NCBI GenBank assembly: GCA_018697195.1
Contig: CM031857.1
Span: forward strand, 99,262,256-99,326,255
Origin: Certhia americana
Taxonomy: Eukaryota > Chordata > Aves > Passeriformes > Certhiidae
Direction of reading: 5' to 3'
Length of the DNA stretch: 64,000 bases
How positions within the stretch are numbered: the first letter of the stretch is position 1; the number at the start of each line of letters is the position of its first letter. The position numbers and the translations under genes were made by a program. This document shows, one piece after another, positions 26,005 through 38,712 of the stretch. The notes beneath the pieces were generated by a model, which worked only from the letters and a program-made list of their open reading frames with translations, did not search any database and was not told the origin of the DNA.

Positions 26005-28438
26005 TGTAAGAGGTTTCTGTGAGGAACCAAAGGGGATTTGAAAGTCCAAATATGCTTCTCAGCTGAACTATCTTCATCCACATACTCAGTGGACTCCTGA
26101 GAACTGAAACCATGTCAGCATGACTGTGTGCATACCATGAATTATGTAAAGTACTGAGAGGTGGGAGGTGCCTCAAAGTCATAAAGATGATTTAAGAATG
26201 GAATCTCCAAAGATATTCTGGTATCCATTTCCTAATGATTCCATTTTGCATTCAAGTCTGAGTTGATTCCAGGTTTCTAACTTTGTACATATGAATACCA
26301 AAAAAAAAATTTGTCTGATGTTCTCTATACTATACCTAAAATTAATCATCTGTGTCCTTGAAATTTAATTAAACTAGATAGTCTTTTAAATAGTTTTTCC
26401 ACCATATGTTGGAAAAAGAGTAGCAAAATTAAAAGAATAAATCAAATCAGAGAGTAAATTAAATACACTGTTTGAAGCCAGCCTCTCTCTCATTTTCCTC
26501 ATTGTTAAAACTGAGTCAGTGCTGACAATAAGCATTTAAAAGTGGTGAGGACCAAGCACTTCAAAATGCATTGTACAGAAAGCTGAGCATGGAAGGCATT
26601 GAATGGTCTAGATTTTCTAAAGTGTTTTCCCCATTTCTGATTGCTTTGGAGTTAAAGTGGTAGTATTAAATACATTCTAGCACTGATGGAGTAGAAATAA
26701 AAGCTTTACAGAAATGAAAAATCAAAAAAGAAGACCACTTCAGAAGTATTACTCCCTTTTATATGTTGTTTACTGTAAAGCTAAGTCAAGATAATTTAAT
26801 GCCATCAATTTTAAAAGCACAAAAAATCACTAAATTCATAAAGGGTAATTAAAAATGAGAAAAATATGTCATTTTTGTTCAATGAAAATTTTTTAAAGAC
26901 AATACCTAACCCTGTTCCTTATGCCATCATAAGACAATAGTCATAAACCAATATTGTTGAAAAAGCATCTATAGAAAGTAATTGCCCAAATCTCAGTAAA
27001 TATAATTAGTTTTTAATGGATAATAGTTCTAAAATACTTAGGGTGTGAGCATCTGAAAGAAAACTATCAAAAGAACACTTTCCTATTGCTATTAATTTTT
27101 TTTCTATTTCTCATTCTAGTTTATGCCCCTTTCCCTATGCATTAATCAAGGACAGATGGAGTTGTGACTCTGTATTATGCAATACCTAACTTCACATCCC
27201 TTTAGAAAGATGAAAGTTAATAACTTCAATGGCAGTGGATTCTGTCACTCCAGCCACTCTTTGATTTTAGCTTTAAAATCAGTAAACACTTATATAGTCT
27301 GGGATTTACGCAAGTGAGATCCTGTCCAGTTTGAAATTTATACGTATTAAGTGTGGTCTGATTAAAATAATGATAGAGACATTTGAAAAGTCATTTGGAC
27401 TATTTTATCAGTGACTAAGCTAGTGAACAGGTTTAAGACTGTCAGTGGATGAGTGTCCATGTCAGAGGGTATGAACTGAATATGATCTTGAGAATGAAGA
27501 CTGACCCTGCAGCCCCACCAGAAGGTACCCAAGGTAAATTGTGCAGTAGTTCACCAACCCTCTAGGTCAAAGGAAGACATATCCACTACTCAAGGGAAAG
27601 CATTTAAGGTCAGTTCTTCATCTTGTGTTTTGAATGATAATTTTAAAAAAAGTTCTTTATCAAAGTGTATAAATAAGTTTTTCTTTTTCTCTGACTATTC
27701 TCCCAAGTCCTTTATATATAACAGGATATTGGAAAATTATCTGAAATATCAAACTGTAGTTTTGTCATAAGATTATGGTGGTTTAGAGGCAGATTTTTTT
27801 AACTACATCCATAATGCTAAAGTAAATCAGATGGGGAATTTTATTGCTCCTGAGGCCAGATATCACTACATTGCTCATGATGGCAGTGTGTGTCATCAGT
27901 CCCCAGTGAAGGAGATTGTCTGGGAGGGAGCTTTTTGGTATGATCCACTCCAGAGTGAGCTAACCCACAAGCAGCACAGACAATGAACTTCCAGCACTTG
28001 GGCTGATTCCCCAGCCCTCCTCAGCAGTGTGGAGGAAACCTTTCTGTCCCCTCTGCTTCATTTTGGGTGGAATCAATTTAGGGGCTCCGATGGCCACAGA
28101 ACACAAGATCCCTTCTGCAGTCTTATGGCAAAAGTATCATAGCACAGACACAACCCTTGATATCTCTACGGTTTCATTAACTTTCAGCACTATTGGCCAG
28201 TTTCATTGGAAAGGGCAGAGATCTCACCACCCCGAGGTCTTTCAGGTGATGTCTGGTCAGGTAGGAGAGTTCTGATGGGGTCAGGTCTTGGGTCAGATCT
28301 TGCCTGTGAGACCTGACATGCTCAGAGTGCGGGTACATGCCAGACAGCAAAGCTCCTTTGGCTCCTAGGGGATTTTACTGTTAAAAAACCCATGGTGGTT
28401 ATGGAGCTATGGTGTCTCCAGGGCTGGAGGTGGGGCTG

Positions 28439-28480
28439 TAAAGTCTCTGGCTTTCCATGTAAAGTCTCTGGCTTTCCATC
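28439..28480. repeat. 21-bp tandem duplication
   Basis: The unit taaagtctctggctttccat plus one more base occurs twice head to tail (28439-28459 and 28460-28480), differing only in the last base. This suggests a recent slippage duplication. Confidence 0.9.
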
Positions 28481-31097
28481 ATCCCAAATGATTCCAACAG
28501 CAACAGCTTGGCTGTTCTCCAGAGCTGTGTTTGTGTAAATGTATAATATTAGGCATAGTAATAAGTGGGTATAGCAAGAAAATGTTACTCTCTTAATTGA
28601 TTATTTAGTCTTTGAAAAAGGTTTTTCTGCTAAAGGCTAAAAAAATCCTGCATAAACACACCTTTTTTTCCTTGTAACCAGCAAGCAGCTCCATGTTGGG
28701 AAAACAGTAACAAACCAGTCCAGAGATTAGGGAGAAGGAGATTCAAATCTGTTCAAGCAGAGAAGGAAACTGAGGATGTATCACTCATACCCCAGGTGAA
28801 TGCTGTACCTCTTGTACTCAGGGTAAATCCCATCTGCTGGTGTCCTAAATAAAAACCTAACATGGGGATTGGACATGCTTCCCTCTGGCTTTTGTGAGAA
28901 ATAAGTGGCACAGACAACTGTCTGGGTGAGAAGACCAGGGCTCTAAATCCCATTGGGATGTAAGTGGCTCCTTACAGTTAAGGAATAGGTGCTGAATACC
29001 TTAAAGAATTTGATTTAAACATCGCTGTCCCTAATCTCAGATGGGTTCCCACTCAAGTTGCTACAGCGTAAGCTCAAAAGGAAGGCTGTGACACTGAGGA
29101 TGAATTGCTCAGCCCCATGTGACAAAGCTGTGATCCACCAGGGCACAGTGGAAGTCAGGACTCTCCAAGCTTGTGTTGAGCTCAGTACTTTTTATTTTTC
29201 CCACAGATCTCTCAGGAGCAACAGAAATTAAATTTTTTAAAAATGAATGAAGTACATATGGCAACACAGCTGCTGAAAATCTGTTACCCTTTTTAATCAC
29301 CTCTCATGTCCTGGGCATGCATTTTATCCTTCAAACTCAGTAAAATGAAAAACACTGAGAGGAAGGCATCTTTCTATATTATTGGGGGACTTGGTAGCAT
29401 TATTAAGTCATTAAGTCATGCAAGAGAAGCCTTACCTAATAAGGCAATCCAGACTTTAGGTCTCAGTGGGTTTATCTTTAAAACATTTTACATACTTATA
29501 ATCTCTAGGACAACCAGAGTTTTCACAAAGGTACTGCAAACAGCAAATAAATAAAATTGAAAAAGGAGAGGACCATTCTTCTTTTTCTTAATGATGGTGA
29601 ACTGTTGAAATGAAAAGGTTGTAAGCCCTGGATAAGTGCTCAAACAGCCTTGCAGTGACACAATTTTCCACCTGCTTATAGATACACTGTAGAATAGACC
29701 TTCATGCTGAAGTGACAGGGTCTCCAAAGCACTGTTTACTGCCTACCCTCCTTCCATAAGCATTCAACGCCATAAGGAGTCAGTGTCTATTTCTCATTTG
29801 GTAGCCTTGAATCACACTACTAGTTATTTGCCTTTGCATGTCAGCTCCAAGGTAAGGAGAGCAAGTTGGAAGATATATTCAATTCCACTCCTGGAGCTGG
29901 GGAGAGAGAAAAGTGCTATTATTGAAAGAGGTTCTTCTGTGAAGGAGCAGTGATTTGCATCCTGAATAGGTGCAAATTATCCTCCCTTCCCACCCCAAAG
30001 TTCAGCCAATATACTTGTTTTTCAATATCTTACTGCTGTGATGCTTTTTTTTCTTGCAGTTGTTGATTTTCTGTTAAGTTCAGAATGCTGTAGTTTGGTA
30101 AGAGATATGAGGGTGCATTTCCTGTGAGGAATTTGGCTCCTTCAGCCCAAGAAGTGGTCATTTTCAGTCAACAGTGAATCATCTGTTGGTCAAAGAAAAG
30201 GTCTTTAACTAGAAAAGCTCCTGAACTTACAATTCATCCCTGCTGGAATGAAAAAGAATAGAGCTGCTTTGTCTGTTGGTTTTGAATCCTCCATGGAGAG
30301 CTGTCAACAACTGCTAACTTGTGTGTTATTGTTCTATCAGACAGGAGAAACATCAGGGAGAATTTACCAGCACAGTCATAAGCCTTTCATCACACAGTTA
30401 TTATAGTGATAAAGTTCAGTGGTAGTTACTTACCTCTCCAAAAACAAATATCACCCACTCAGACAAGACAGAATGGATTTCTGCAGGGTGATGCTACATT
30501 AGCTTGTGCTACTGCTCCTGACTCCCAGCTAACACTAAATCCAAGTGCACAGTGCACTTTGAAGTAGTGATTGTCAGAGCACTCCTGTGAGCAAGGAGCA
30601 ACCATGATCTACCCTTGTTTGGTAAATTTGAGGTGGAGCTATAAGGCTGCTGTGAGGTTGAGCAATGAAAACACACTGACATGAACTTGGGCCCTGGATC
30701 TCTGGGTCATTGAACTCAGCCTGGCTGGAGCAGACACCCTGCTAGCAACATGACCATGTTTCCTCCCCACAGAAAGCTCAAGGAGAGCAATATAAATCTG
30801 TGGAGTCAAATCTCTTCACTATAGGGCTGGGATACATCCTGCTGTTCAGGGCACTTGATTCAGACATAGCTAGAAAAATTAAAGCTCGGATTCACAAACA
30901 CTGGAAGTCACATGATTTCCACATGTTTTTATGTGGGTTTTAACTTCTTGTTTGTCTTTAAAACCCGGACTGTTTATCATTGCGTAACCAGGTCATTTGA
31001 TGAGGTGCTTTGGAGGGGTGTGCCTCAGCTGCTCAGCTACGTGGCATTCTCAATAGACAGGTGATTGTGTGTCTTATTTGTCCTCTTTGTCCTCCAG

Positions 31098-31376
31098 GAA
31101 GACGAAGTTGCTCGCGACAGTCGATTCAATTTCAGTGGCTATGGCATGGGCCACTGCCTCCAAGTCAAAGATGGCACAGCAGTCAAGGCTACACCACCCA
31201 ACCCACCTCCAGCACTGCCAAAGGATTCAGATTCCATCAAAAAGAAGTTTGTTGACCGTGCAAAAAGGATTGATACAATATCCCGTGCTGCGTTCCCACT
31301 CGCCTTCCTCATTTTCAACATCTTTTACTGGATTACATACAAAATTATACGGCATGAGGACATTCACAAGAAATAG
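31098..31376 (+). CDS. GLRA2: Glycine receptor alpha-2 subunit, last coding exon (M3-M4 loop end and M4)
   Basis: This exon encodes the final 92 residues and a TAG stop at 31374-31376. It opens [20 protein letters not shown], followed by a Pro-rich variable segment ([16 protein letters not shown], residues 31-46), then the basic, amphipathic [14 protein letters not shown], then M4 (about residues 61-84, [18 protein letters not shown] and ITYKII), and ends RHEDIHKK. The [19 protein letters not shown] run and the HKK ending match alpha-2 as I recall it. Alpha-3 and alpha-1 have different loops and tails, and alpha-4 is close but differs around this loop. M4 packs against the lipid at the rim of the pentamer and is needed for assembly. 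The acceptor is cctccag and joins in phase 0 to the exon ending at 4048. The frame stays open upstream of the acceptor to an ATG at 31065, but those residues are intronic. No frameshift or lost residue is visible, so the gene looks functional here. Confidence 0.97.
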   Translation, partial: EDEVARDSRFNFSGYGMGHCLQVKDGTAVKATPPNPPPALPKDSDSIKKKFVDRAKRIDTISRAAFPLAFLIFNIFYWITYKIIRHEDIHKK

Positions 31377-31419
31377 GCAACTCTGGCTCGCCAGGACTTC
31401 TTAGCCAAAGTGATCCACA

Positions 31420-31427
31420 TGTAAATA
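31420..31427 (+). promoter_or_regulatory. Pumilio-type element in the 3' UTR
   Basis: The sequence TGTAAATA fits the Pumilio recognition consensus UGUANAUA in RNA. It lies 44 nt after the stop codon and overlaps the proximal polyadenylation signal. Function is inferred from the motif only; an 8-mer of this kind also occurs by chance. Confidence 0.4.
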
Positions 31428-31429
31428 AA
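31424..31429 (+). terminator. Possible proximal polyadenylation signal
   Basis: Canonical AATAAA 48 nt after the stop codon. Use would give a very short 3' UTR. A modest T/G-rich stretch (gtgaaatgtctttctgtcat) follows, so use is possible but unproven. Confidence 0.4.
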
Positions 31430-31908
31430 CAGTGAAATGTCTTTCTGTCATATGGACTAAGGATTTCTTCCCCACTCCCCCAGAACACTGGAGAAAAAAT
31501 TAGCAAAGAGAAAAAGAAATGCAGAAAGAAAAGTGATTCCATGACAAAATATGCCATGAGACCAGTCAAGAGGCTCCCCCTAATTACTCCTAGTGTGTTC
31601 TTCCAGATTCATCATTGATCAGACATCCATAATTGGGGCCAAATTTTACCCAGCTTTATCGCCAAGATATTACCTTTCAGAACAAAAGAGAATAAGAAAA
31701 GAAACAATTTTCCTAAAACATCTATCAAGAGACTGTGGTGGCTACAGTACAGTGAGTTATAAGAGGACCAAAAGTTTTCAGGATAATGTTGCCTTTCTAT
31801 TTGAAACAAGTCTACTGAGCTACATTCCATGACCATGTCTGTAGGTAGTGGTTTCACCAAGGAGTCCTTTTGTGGGTTGTAAATTATTTCTACTGATAGG
31901 GGAGAGGG

Positions 31909-31932
31909 AAAAAAAAAAAAAAGAAAAAAGAA
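31909..31932 (+). repeat. A-rich tract in the 3' UTR
   Basis: A run of A interrupted by single G bases. It could cause false internal priming when transcript ends are mapped. Confidence 0.85.
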
Positions 31933-32453
31933 ATTTATACTTTACTATCCTTGTGGATGTGCATTTTAATATTATCTTGCTTTACTAGAATTGTAATTTT
32001 GGGGTTGAACTTGTGTGTCATGTGATTTATTTGATAGTTGACACTCCAAAAGCAGTGAAACTGCCCGATTTATTTCTGTTGGGAGACAGTGCACTTACTT
32101 CATTTTATTTCTGCTGATTTTACATGCAACTTGAGGTGCCAAAACAGTATTTTACCTATTGTGCTACCCTGTACCACACTACTTAGTAAGAACCTGTTTC
32201 CTCAGAGGTGTAGCTCAGTTTAGCATTGAGTTTCTATTATTGCTCTCATTGTAGCTGCAGTCAATAGCTCTATAGGTAAACACAACTTGTTTACAGACCT
32301 CTAATTTATATCTTTACTCAAAGTGGCTATCATTTTAAATATCATTAATTAACCTAAGAATTTTAAAACTGTACTGTGATTTTCAGAACCTGTTACCTTT
32401 TGGTGCCGGATCTGCGTTATTCAAATCCTTGCTACGTGTTTTAAAGTAGAAAA

Positions 32454-32494
32454 TTTAAAAAAAGAAGAAAAAAAAAAAGAAGAAAAAAAAAAGA
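32454..32494 (+). repeat. (A)n/GAA-rich tract in the 3' UTR
   Basis: Purine-only, A-rich sequence with scattered G bases. Low complexity, with no other role visible. Confidence 0.85.
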
Positions 32495-32607
32495 TGGTAT
32501 TTTTGCTTACATGGAAGAAGACAACCTGTAACATAAGATGAGTAAAACATTAAAATTTTACACTTGCTGTAAAAGGGTTTATTAAAAAAAGGTATTTGTT
32601 CAATTTC

Positions 32608-32613
32608 AATAAA
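32608..32613 (+). terminator. GLRA2: Distal polyadenylation signal of GLRA2
   Basis: Canonical AATAAA about 1.23 kb after the stop, followed by a GT-containing stretch (gctaaatgtggtactaac) suited to a downstream element. It is the best candidate for the main transcript end, giving cleavage near 32625-32635. Confidence 0.7.
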
Positions 32614-32655
32614 GCTAAATGTGGTACTAACATTTCCTAACTCTTTTCTTCATTT

Positions 32656-32677
32656 GCAGCAGCAGCAGCAGCAGCAG
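32656..32677. repeat. (GCA)7 triplet repeat just after the transcript end
   Basis: Seven GCA units follow a pyrimidine-rich run (ctcttttcttcattt), so the stretch looks like a chain of possible splice acceptors. No coding frame after it is convincing. Confidence 0.9.
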
Positions 32678-35600
32678 GGCTGTTCGTGCCACAGCCCAGC
32701 TCTTCCACTGCTCTGTCAGCAGTAAGAGAGTGAAAAGCAGCCTTCTGCTGACATGACTTAGCACACCAAATTTTTCTATCTATCCTGCAGAAAAGGGACT
32801 CTTGCAGCCCCTGGGAGTATGTCAAGGACTGTCTAGGATATGATGGGAGCATTTGTAGAACATTTGTATGTGCTGAGCCAGGCCTGGGGGAGGAGGGACA
32901 TTGCTCCCCTCTCACACCATCCCTGCATAGCAAGAAATACAGCTCAGCTTCACATGCCTGGCTTGGGGGTGTCCTTAACTTTCTTCTGGCTTTCTTACAG
33001 CTTCACCACTTTGGTGAGTTGAAGGACGTGCTGAGATGGCCTGTGCCAGGTGCCTCTTGTAGACATGAGAATAACCAATAATTTAGAAGCAAATTAAAAA
33101 CGGCATTCAGTTTTCTGCTCTTCTCTTGTGAGGCCCAAATACACACGCTGTAGCTGGCCAGTACAGATATTTTTTCTCACACCCCTATGAGATGTGGTAC
33201 TGAGACAAACTGAACCTTCAGTATCTCTCACTCTGCTTTTGTTCCTGGACCAGCTTCTGCTGAAAAAATACAGGTTCCACAGCCTGTCTGAGCCTGTGTT
33301 GGTGTGTTTGTGTCTGTGTCTGTGTTCCCATCTCTCTCCATATGGCTGCCTGTAGCTACCAGGCTTTGTTCATCCCCAGAACAGGGGAGGGAATCTGGAG
33401 GTCATGACAACTCTGATTCCTGAACAATAAATTGGTGACATAAGCCAGTCATACACTTTATCTTCCCATACCCTCCTCAGCTTTGTAGACTCTTCTGTTG
33501 CTTACACCTCTGATGGAACTGATGACATCACCTCCACCTTTTTGAGACTGTGGATCCAGATGTTACTGACAGTCCCAGAAAGGGTAACAAGTGAGAACTC
33601 AAAACAACTGTCCAAACTATTCGGCTTTGAAAAACAAGCTTTTGATGCAAATTCAAGTATCATCATATTTGCAATTTTTATAGTATCAAATTTGCTTCTA
33701 TTCATTTTATGTGGAACACTATTTGATTATAGCAGTAGAAGAAAACCCCAGCACAATCCTAGTACTACAAACTGCAGCAGGGTGAGGACGTCCAGCTGTA
33801 AACCATGTTTGTATGGGAAGTTAGGAGGCTTCAGTGGTATGTAAATATTTAGACCTCACTTTTACTACCCCCTTGTTCCAAAACAGTGCTTCAAATGAAG
33901 GTGTAATGCCAGCATTAATCTGGATTAACCTTCAGTGCCCAGATGTGTTGCAGAGATTCTTATGAGTGGCTACTGCTCACAGCTGCCCCAAATGACTGCA
34001 GACCACTGCAACAGGAATGCAAACCTACTCTCAGCTGATGGATATCTTTATGGACCTCTCTGCGGTGAAGCTCACGTGCCTCCAGCATCCACACCAGAAA
34101 TTCAACTGTATTCTTTGCAGTGCTTGGCTATTAGCATTTATTAAATACTGCACTAAAATATCTTGCTGATAAGAACTGAGGTTTTCTGATAGTATCCATG
34201 AGAAGATTGCACTGCTGTTGCTTTCTGTATAAACTTTGGTCCACTTATGAGAATAATCTGTGCACAAAATCTGAATAAGTCTATCTCTCTCTTTTGAAAA
34301 TAGAATTTATGGCTACATGACAATTAGTCAATTAGTCATGAATATAGGAATTATCTAACTAAATTTTGGAAACAAACAATGTGTGCAAATGGACAAAAAC
34401 TAAGCACAACAATTAGGAATGGCCACATGCTATAGAAAAGTTGCCATGTGCTGGCTACTGGCCTGTGAACCTTCTGACACAGAGATAGTTTGATACTGAC
34501 CATCTATTAAAGAACCTTCTCTCAAAGAATATGGCTGGCACCAGAAACTGATTGAGAAACTGCCTGCAGATAAAACATCAATTAACAAGGATAGAAGGAC
34601 ACAAGTTTCCTAAACAAATTCTCAGTAGCGTTAACAGAGAAAAAAGACTCAAAAAATTATCATCTTGTACTCAGGGAAGCAGCAGAATTAAATAGTGAAG
34701 CAGTTTTATTTCAAGACACCATTGCAAGAGGAAAAAGAATGGCTTAGAAAATAACTTCCAGACAAATAACATTTGTGAAACAGGAGACACATCAGGATGG
34801 AAGGAAAGAGACACAGGATTAATTCTGAGGAGATTCCCCAGATATCAGAAAGCCTGCATGCTACAATTCCAGCTGGTAAAATAAAATTAAGCCCTAGGGC
34901 ATTTAAACTACTTGCATTTAGTTATAGGACAATTATGATGACTTCTACTTTACCAAGAAAGCTTAAAAAACTTTAAGCATGTTTTTCAAGGATGCAATAT
35001 CAGGTCAGGTCATTGGCAATCCTGTTGTTACAAGTTGGGCCTGAGTGATTCAGTAGTCAAGGGGAAATGTTTAGCCATCTCTCAGCAGATAGATGCTGTC
35101 AGGTGCTATGATAAAGCCTAATTGATATAAGAGGTTTTTTTAAAAAAATTTCATTAAGAGGAAAGTGAAAATTAAAAAAATAATAGTGCAGTATGAAGAT
35201 GTCTCTTTGTTACTCTTTCCTTTTTTTTTCTCTCCATATTTCTTTAGATGTCAGAGCCACCACTTGTAATGCACTGAATCAAATGTGGTGTAGCAATAGA
35301 GGTTTTTTGAGTATCCAACATGAGATATCAGCAATTCATAACTGCTGGAGGGCAACCCCAGAATATGCAATGATGCTGGGGTCAGATTTTTTCATGTGCT
35401 ACACAGGTGAGGAGTAAGAGTGAACTTCATCCACAGACACTGAGATTTTCTCACTTTGATTCATATTTTTTTGCCAGCATGAAATGCTGGAAAGAGCTGA
35501 TGGAAAAAAACCCTGTTTGTCTATTGCAGGCTGAACTGCTGCAGCTCTTCATCTTTATACAAACCTGCCTGACATGGGTGGTGCAGGAGCTGCTGCCCAA

Positions 35601-38600
35601 ACATGAGGCACCGGCCCAAACTTACAGCCTTTTGTAGCTGATGTTACAAAAAATATTGTGGAAGAATCTGAACTAGTCTTTGAATGTACAGACATGGGCA
35701 TTTCCTGGGAAGGGCTTTCATTGGGGTGGATTAGTGTCTTTGCCTCAGCAACAGGATTCTGCATCTGCACCTGGAAGTTACATTTTATGAATTTACTCAA
35801 AAGATCTGACTCAGTCCAATAGTGGCATTTCTGTATTTAAGAATATATTTCTAAATAGGTAAAGAAATACATTGAATGTGTGTTTATAAAAGTATATCCA
35901 CAGCTTTCTGATTCATTTAAAATTAGCACCCAGCAACACACAAAGAAACAAATCTTTCTACAAAGATCAGCTTTGTATTACACAAAGTAGCATGAAAATA
36001 ATTTTATTTAATATAGTCATTTTCATTATCTACAATGTAGTATCTGTGGAAAATTATCTTCTGCCAGACTTTGAAAGGAATTTATTCAGATGATTTTTGG
36101 CATAGAAGTTTGTGACTTACAATGTTTTGGAAAACTAGAAAACCAAAACCAAGGCTGCCTAGAGAAACTTCTGCCTGGGAAAATACTCTAAGTAAGAACA
36201 TTTTTCTTCCATAAATGCCCCTCACAGATTTTAGATTAAAAATTAATCTTCTCTAGTTTAACAGGAAGATAAAAAGAAGATATATTTGTCATTTGAAGAT
36301 ACCTTCCCTAATTTTGCAAGGCAATTGTGAAATACCATCAAATTTAGGGCTTAGCTACAGGACAAGAGAAGCTTCACTAGTTCCAGGCAAACTCATCCAT
36401 CCAATTTACTTCAAAATTCAATGCAGTGCTTACTGAAAGCAGAAATAAAAAAATTCTTCAATACCTTCTAGATCAGTTCCTAATAAAGAATCAGGTTCCA
36501 ACACTAAGCACTAGAAATAATTTGAGAGGGAAAATATTCAGAGTGGATTAGCTCTCCTCCTCTCAGGAGGAATAGAAAATTGAGTCAAAATAATCATCTC
36601 AGATAATAATTAGGAAAATTGACTCTGTGAAATACATACACTCAGTTTTTTAAGTTGCCACTGAAATGAACATACTAAATAATTATCTTTGTTATGGAGA
36701 AATTCCATGAGGCAATATTAGGAAAAAAATAGTGAATACCAGGGATCCTGGTCACATTTTGCTTTGTTAAAAATGTGATTTTACTGGAACAAATTATATA
36801 ATATCCTCTCTAGTCATCTGAACAGCTGTACAATGGAATCAAAACCTTCAGGTTATCGCAAGGCTTGAATCTGACACCCAGCAGAGTGGGTTCCTGCTGT
36901 GGAGAGGGTGGACAGTGTCTGCCATGGCAGGAAGATGGCAGCTGGATGCATCCCTCCTTTTTCCACAGGAAATACAGCAAGATCTCTGAGAGTTCACACA
37001 GGAAGTATATTCCATAGCAGTGCTTCATGAAAGTATTTTAGACAGTGCAGTTGAAGGACTCACAGATTTCCACCTTACCTTTGCTTTGGCAAATGAATCC
37101 ATTTTCCCCAAGGTGATAAGAAGAGTGCTACCCTTGACATCACAGGGTCAGGCCTGTGGCTGGACATGTTTGGAAATCACATATTTATCAGTTATTACCT
37201 GACTTCTGGAGAACACCTTCTCTGTTTTCCCTTTAATACAAAAAGGGAAGAGAGCTATGTCAATGTATCAAACACTGTGGAACCAGATAGAGTCTTTAGC
37301 AGAGTTTTCCAGTGAGAAAATGAGATCACTAATGACTTTATTCACACTGAAGACACTACCTCCTGCTCTCCCTTCATTGTCAGGAAGAGATGATATGAAA
37401 AGGCATGAGAGTCTGGCAATGAAGAAGCTGTCAATGTGTGGTTAAAGTTTTCCTCTTAGCCATTGCTTGGAGTTCAAAGGGGATACATGTATGGCTGCTT
37501 TTGGGGGACATCAAGGAGAGCAGCATGGACAAATGCCTATGATGAGCTAATTAACCTTTGAAAAGGAGAGTGAGTGCATTTTTCCTGTAATAAGCTAATG
37601 AACTCTATCCTCCAGGAGAGATGAGGGACATAATCAATGAGGTTCCTAACAGGGGTCTGCCAAAGATGCTCTTCAGAGGAGCGGTGAAGAGCAGGGCTGT
37701 TACTGAGTCATTAGCTTAAAAAAAAAGAGCTGAAAGAGCTGCCTGCTGCAGGAAAATTGGGTTCCCCTTCCTTGTGTATTACAGTAAATGTAATAGGGCT
37801 TTGCAAACATGTTTTCTGCTTGGAAGAATATAGCAATTTTCCACTAATCCATGAAAGAAGCAAGGCTTAAAAAAGAAAAAGTATCTTTGTCCTGACAATT
37901 TTTCCTTACAGTAGCTTAAGTCAAAACCAAGAGAAACTTTTTCTGACCTTGGATGTAAGTCAAGCTGTTACAGGTTGATGGTGAAAGTTTCAATATGGGC
38001 AGGGTCTCAGCCCACATCTTAGCTGTCTGCTCTAATGGCACATTTTCTTCTCACTTTGGAGCCAAATGACTTTGTTTTCAGTCAAAAAAAATGTGAGGTT
38101 TTGTCACTGTCCCTTCTGGTGTTGCAAGTGCAGCAAGCGAGGTCAAAACTGAAGAATTTGCTAAAGAGCATTTAAAATTTCAACAAAATTTCCCTCTAAT
38201 TCAGAACCTGTGTGTGTAATAGTCTTTCAAAGGCCTTTTTAAAAGGACACTGACAGAGGCTAAAGAGCATTTTAATGTTTCCTTTGATGTATTAACACTA
38301 GCTCAGTTTTTAATTTGCAGAGAAGAAGTGTTCCATTAATATACATGGTAACATTTCACATTAAACATCCTAAATGTGACCTAATCTATTTTTAAAGGAA
38401 CTAATTCCCATGCATTGGTTGACTTATTCCAGGCATCACCAAGGCTGCAAACATGAGCTCTGTTCCTGACATGCAGCAAGGTTTCCTGGAACAGCTGCAC
38501 TGTTATTCTGTCTGTAGTTTTCTGCAATAATATCAGTGGGCAGGATTTGTTTTATGGCACTAAGGAAACAAAGGAGGATATTTTATCATAAAAGAAATTT

Positions 38601-38680
38601 GCATATTTTCTGCTATAATAGCAGAGGGAATTTCAGTGGAAATTGATAGCATCTGCAAATTGTAAAGCTTTTATTGCATT

Positions 38681-38712
38681 TGTGCGTGTGTGCACACACA
38701 CACGCACACACA
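38681..38712. repeat. GT/CA self-complementary microsatellite
   Basis: A GT-type run (tgtgcgtgtgtg) passes at a TGCA centre into CA units with one CG. The two sides can pair, as in the repeat near 15.15 kb. Confidence 0.85.

Larger units (their letters stand above)
13966..31097 (+). other. GLRA2: Distal part of the last GLRA2 intron
   Basis: This is intron sequence with no recognised exon. It holds a (TG)n microsatellite with an assembly gap near 15.2 kb, a pentanucleotide repeat at 25951-26004, a 21-bp tandem duplication at 28439-28480, a poly-T run at 24418-24434, and AT-rich filler such as 26.7-27.1 kb. A short stretch at 17674-17715 faintly resembles the reverse of a CR1 tail. The intron ends with a pyrimidine-rich acceptor (gtcctctttgtcctccag) whose AG-free zone runs back to 31061. 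Confidence 0.65.
31377..32630 (+). other. GLRA2: 3' untranslated region of GLRA2
   Basis: This stretch runs from the stop codon to the region just after the distal polyadenylation signal. It is AT-rich, with two A-rich tracts (31909-31932 and 32454-32494) that could misprime cDNA synthesis. It has an early AATAAA (31424-31429) and a late one (32608-32613). The end is inferred: cleavage usually falls 10-30 nt after the signal. The small open frames within it lack support. Confidence 0.75.

Noticed and set aside
31065..31097. Upstream extension of the last exon frame to an ATG at 31065
   Set aside because: The residues ([11 protein letters not shown]) come from the pyrimidine tract of the splice acceptor. 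The receptor frame enters at 31098.
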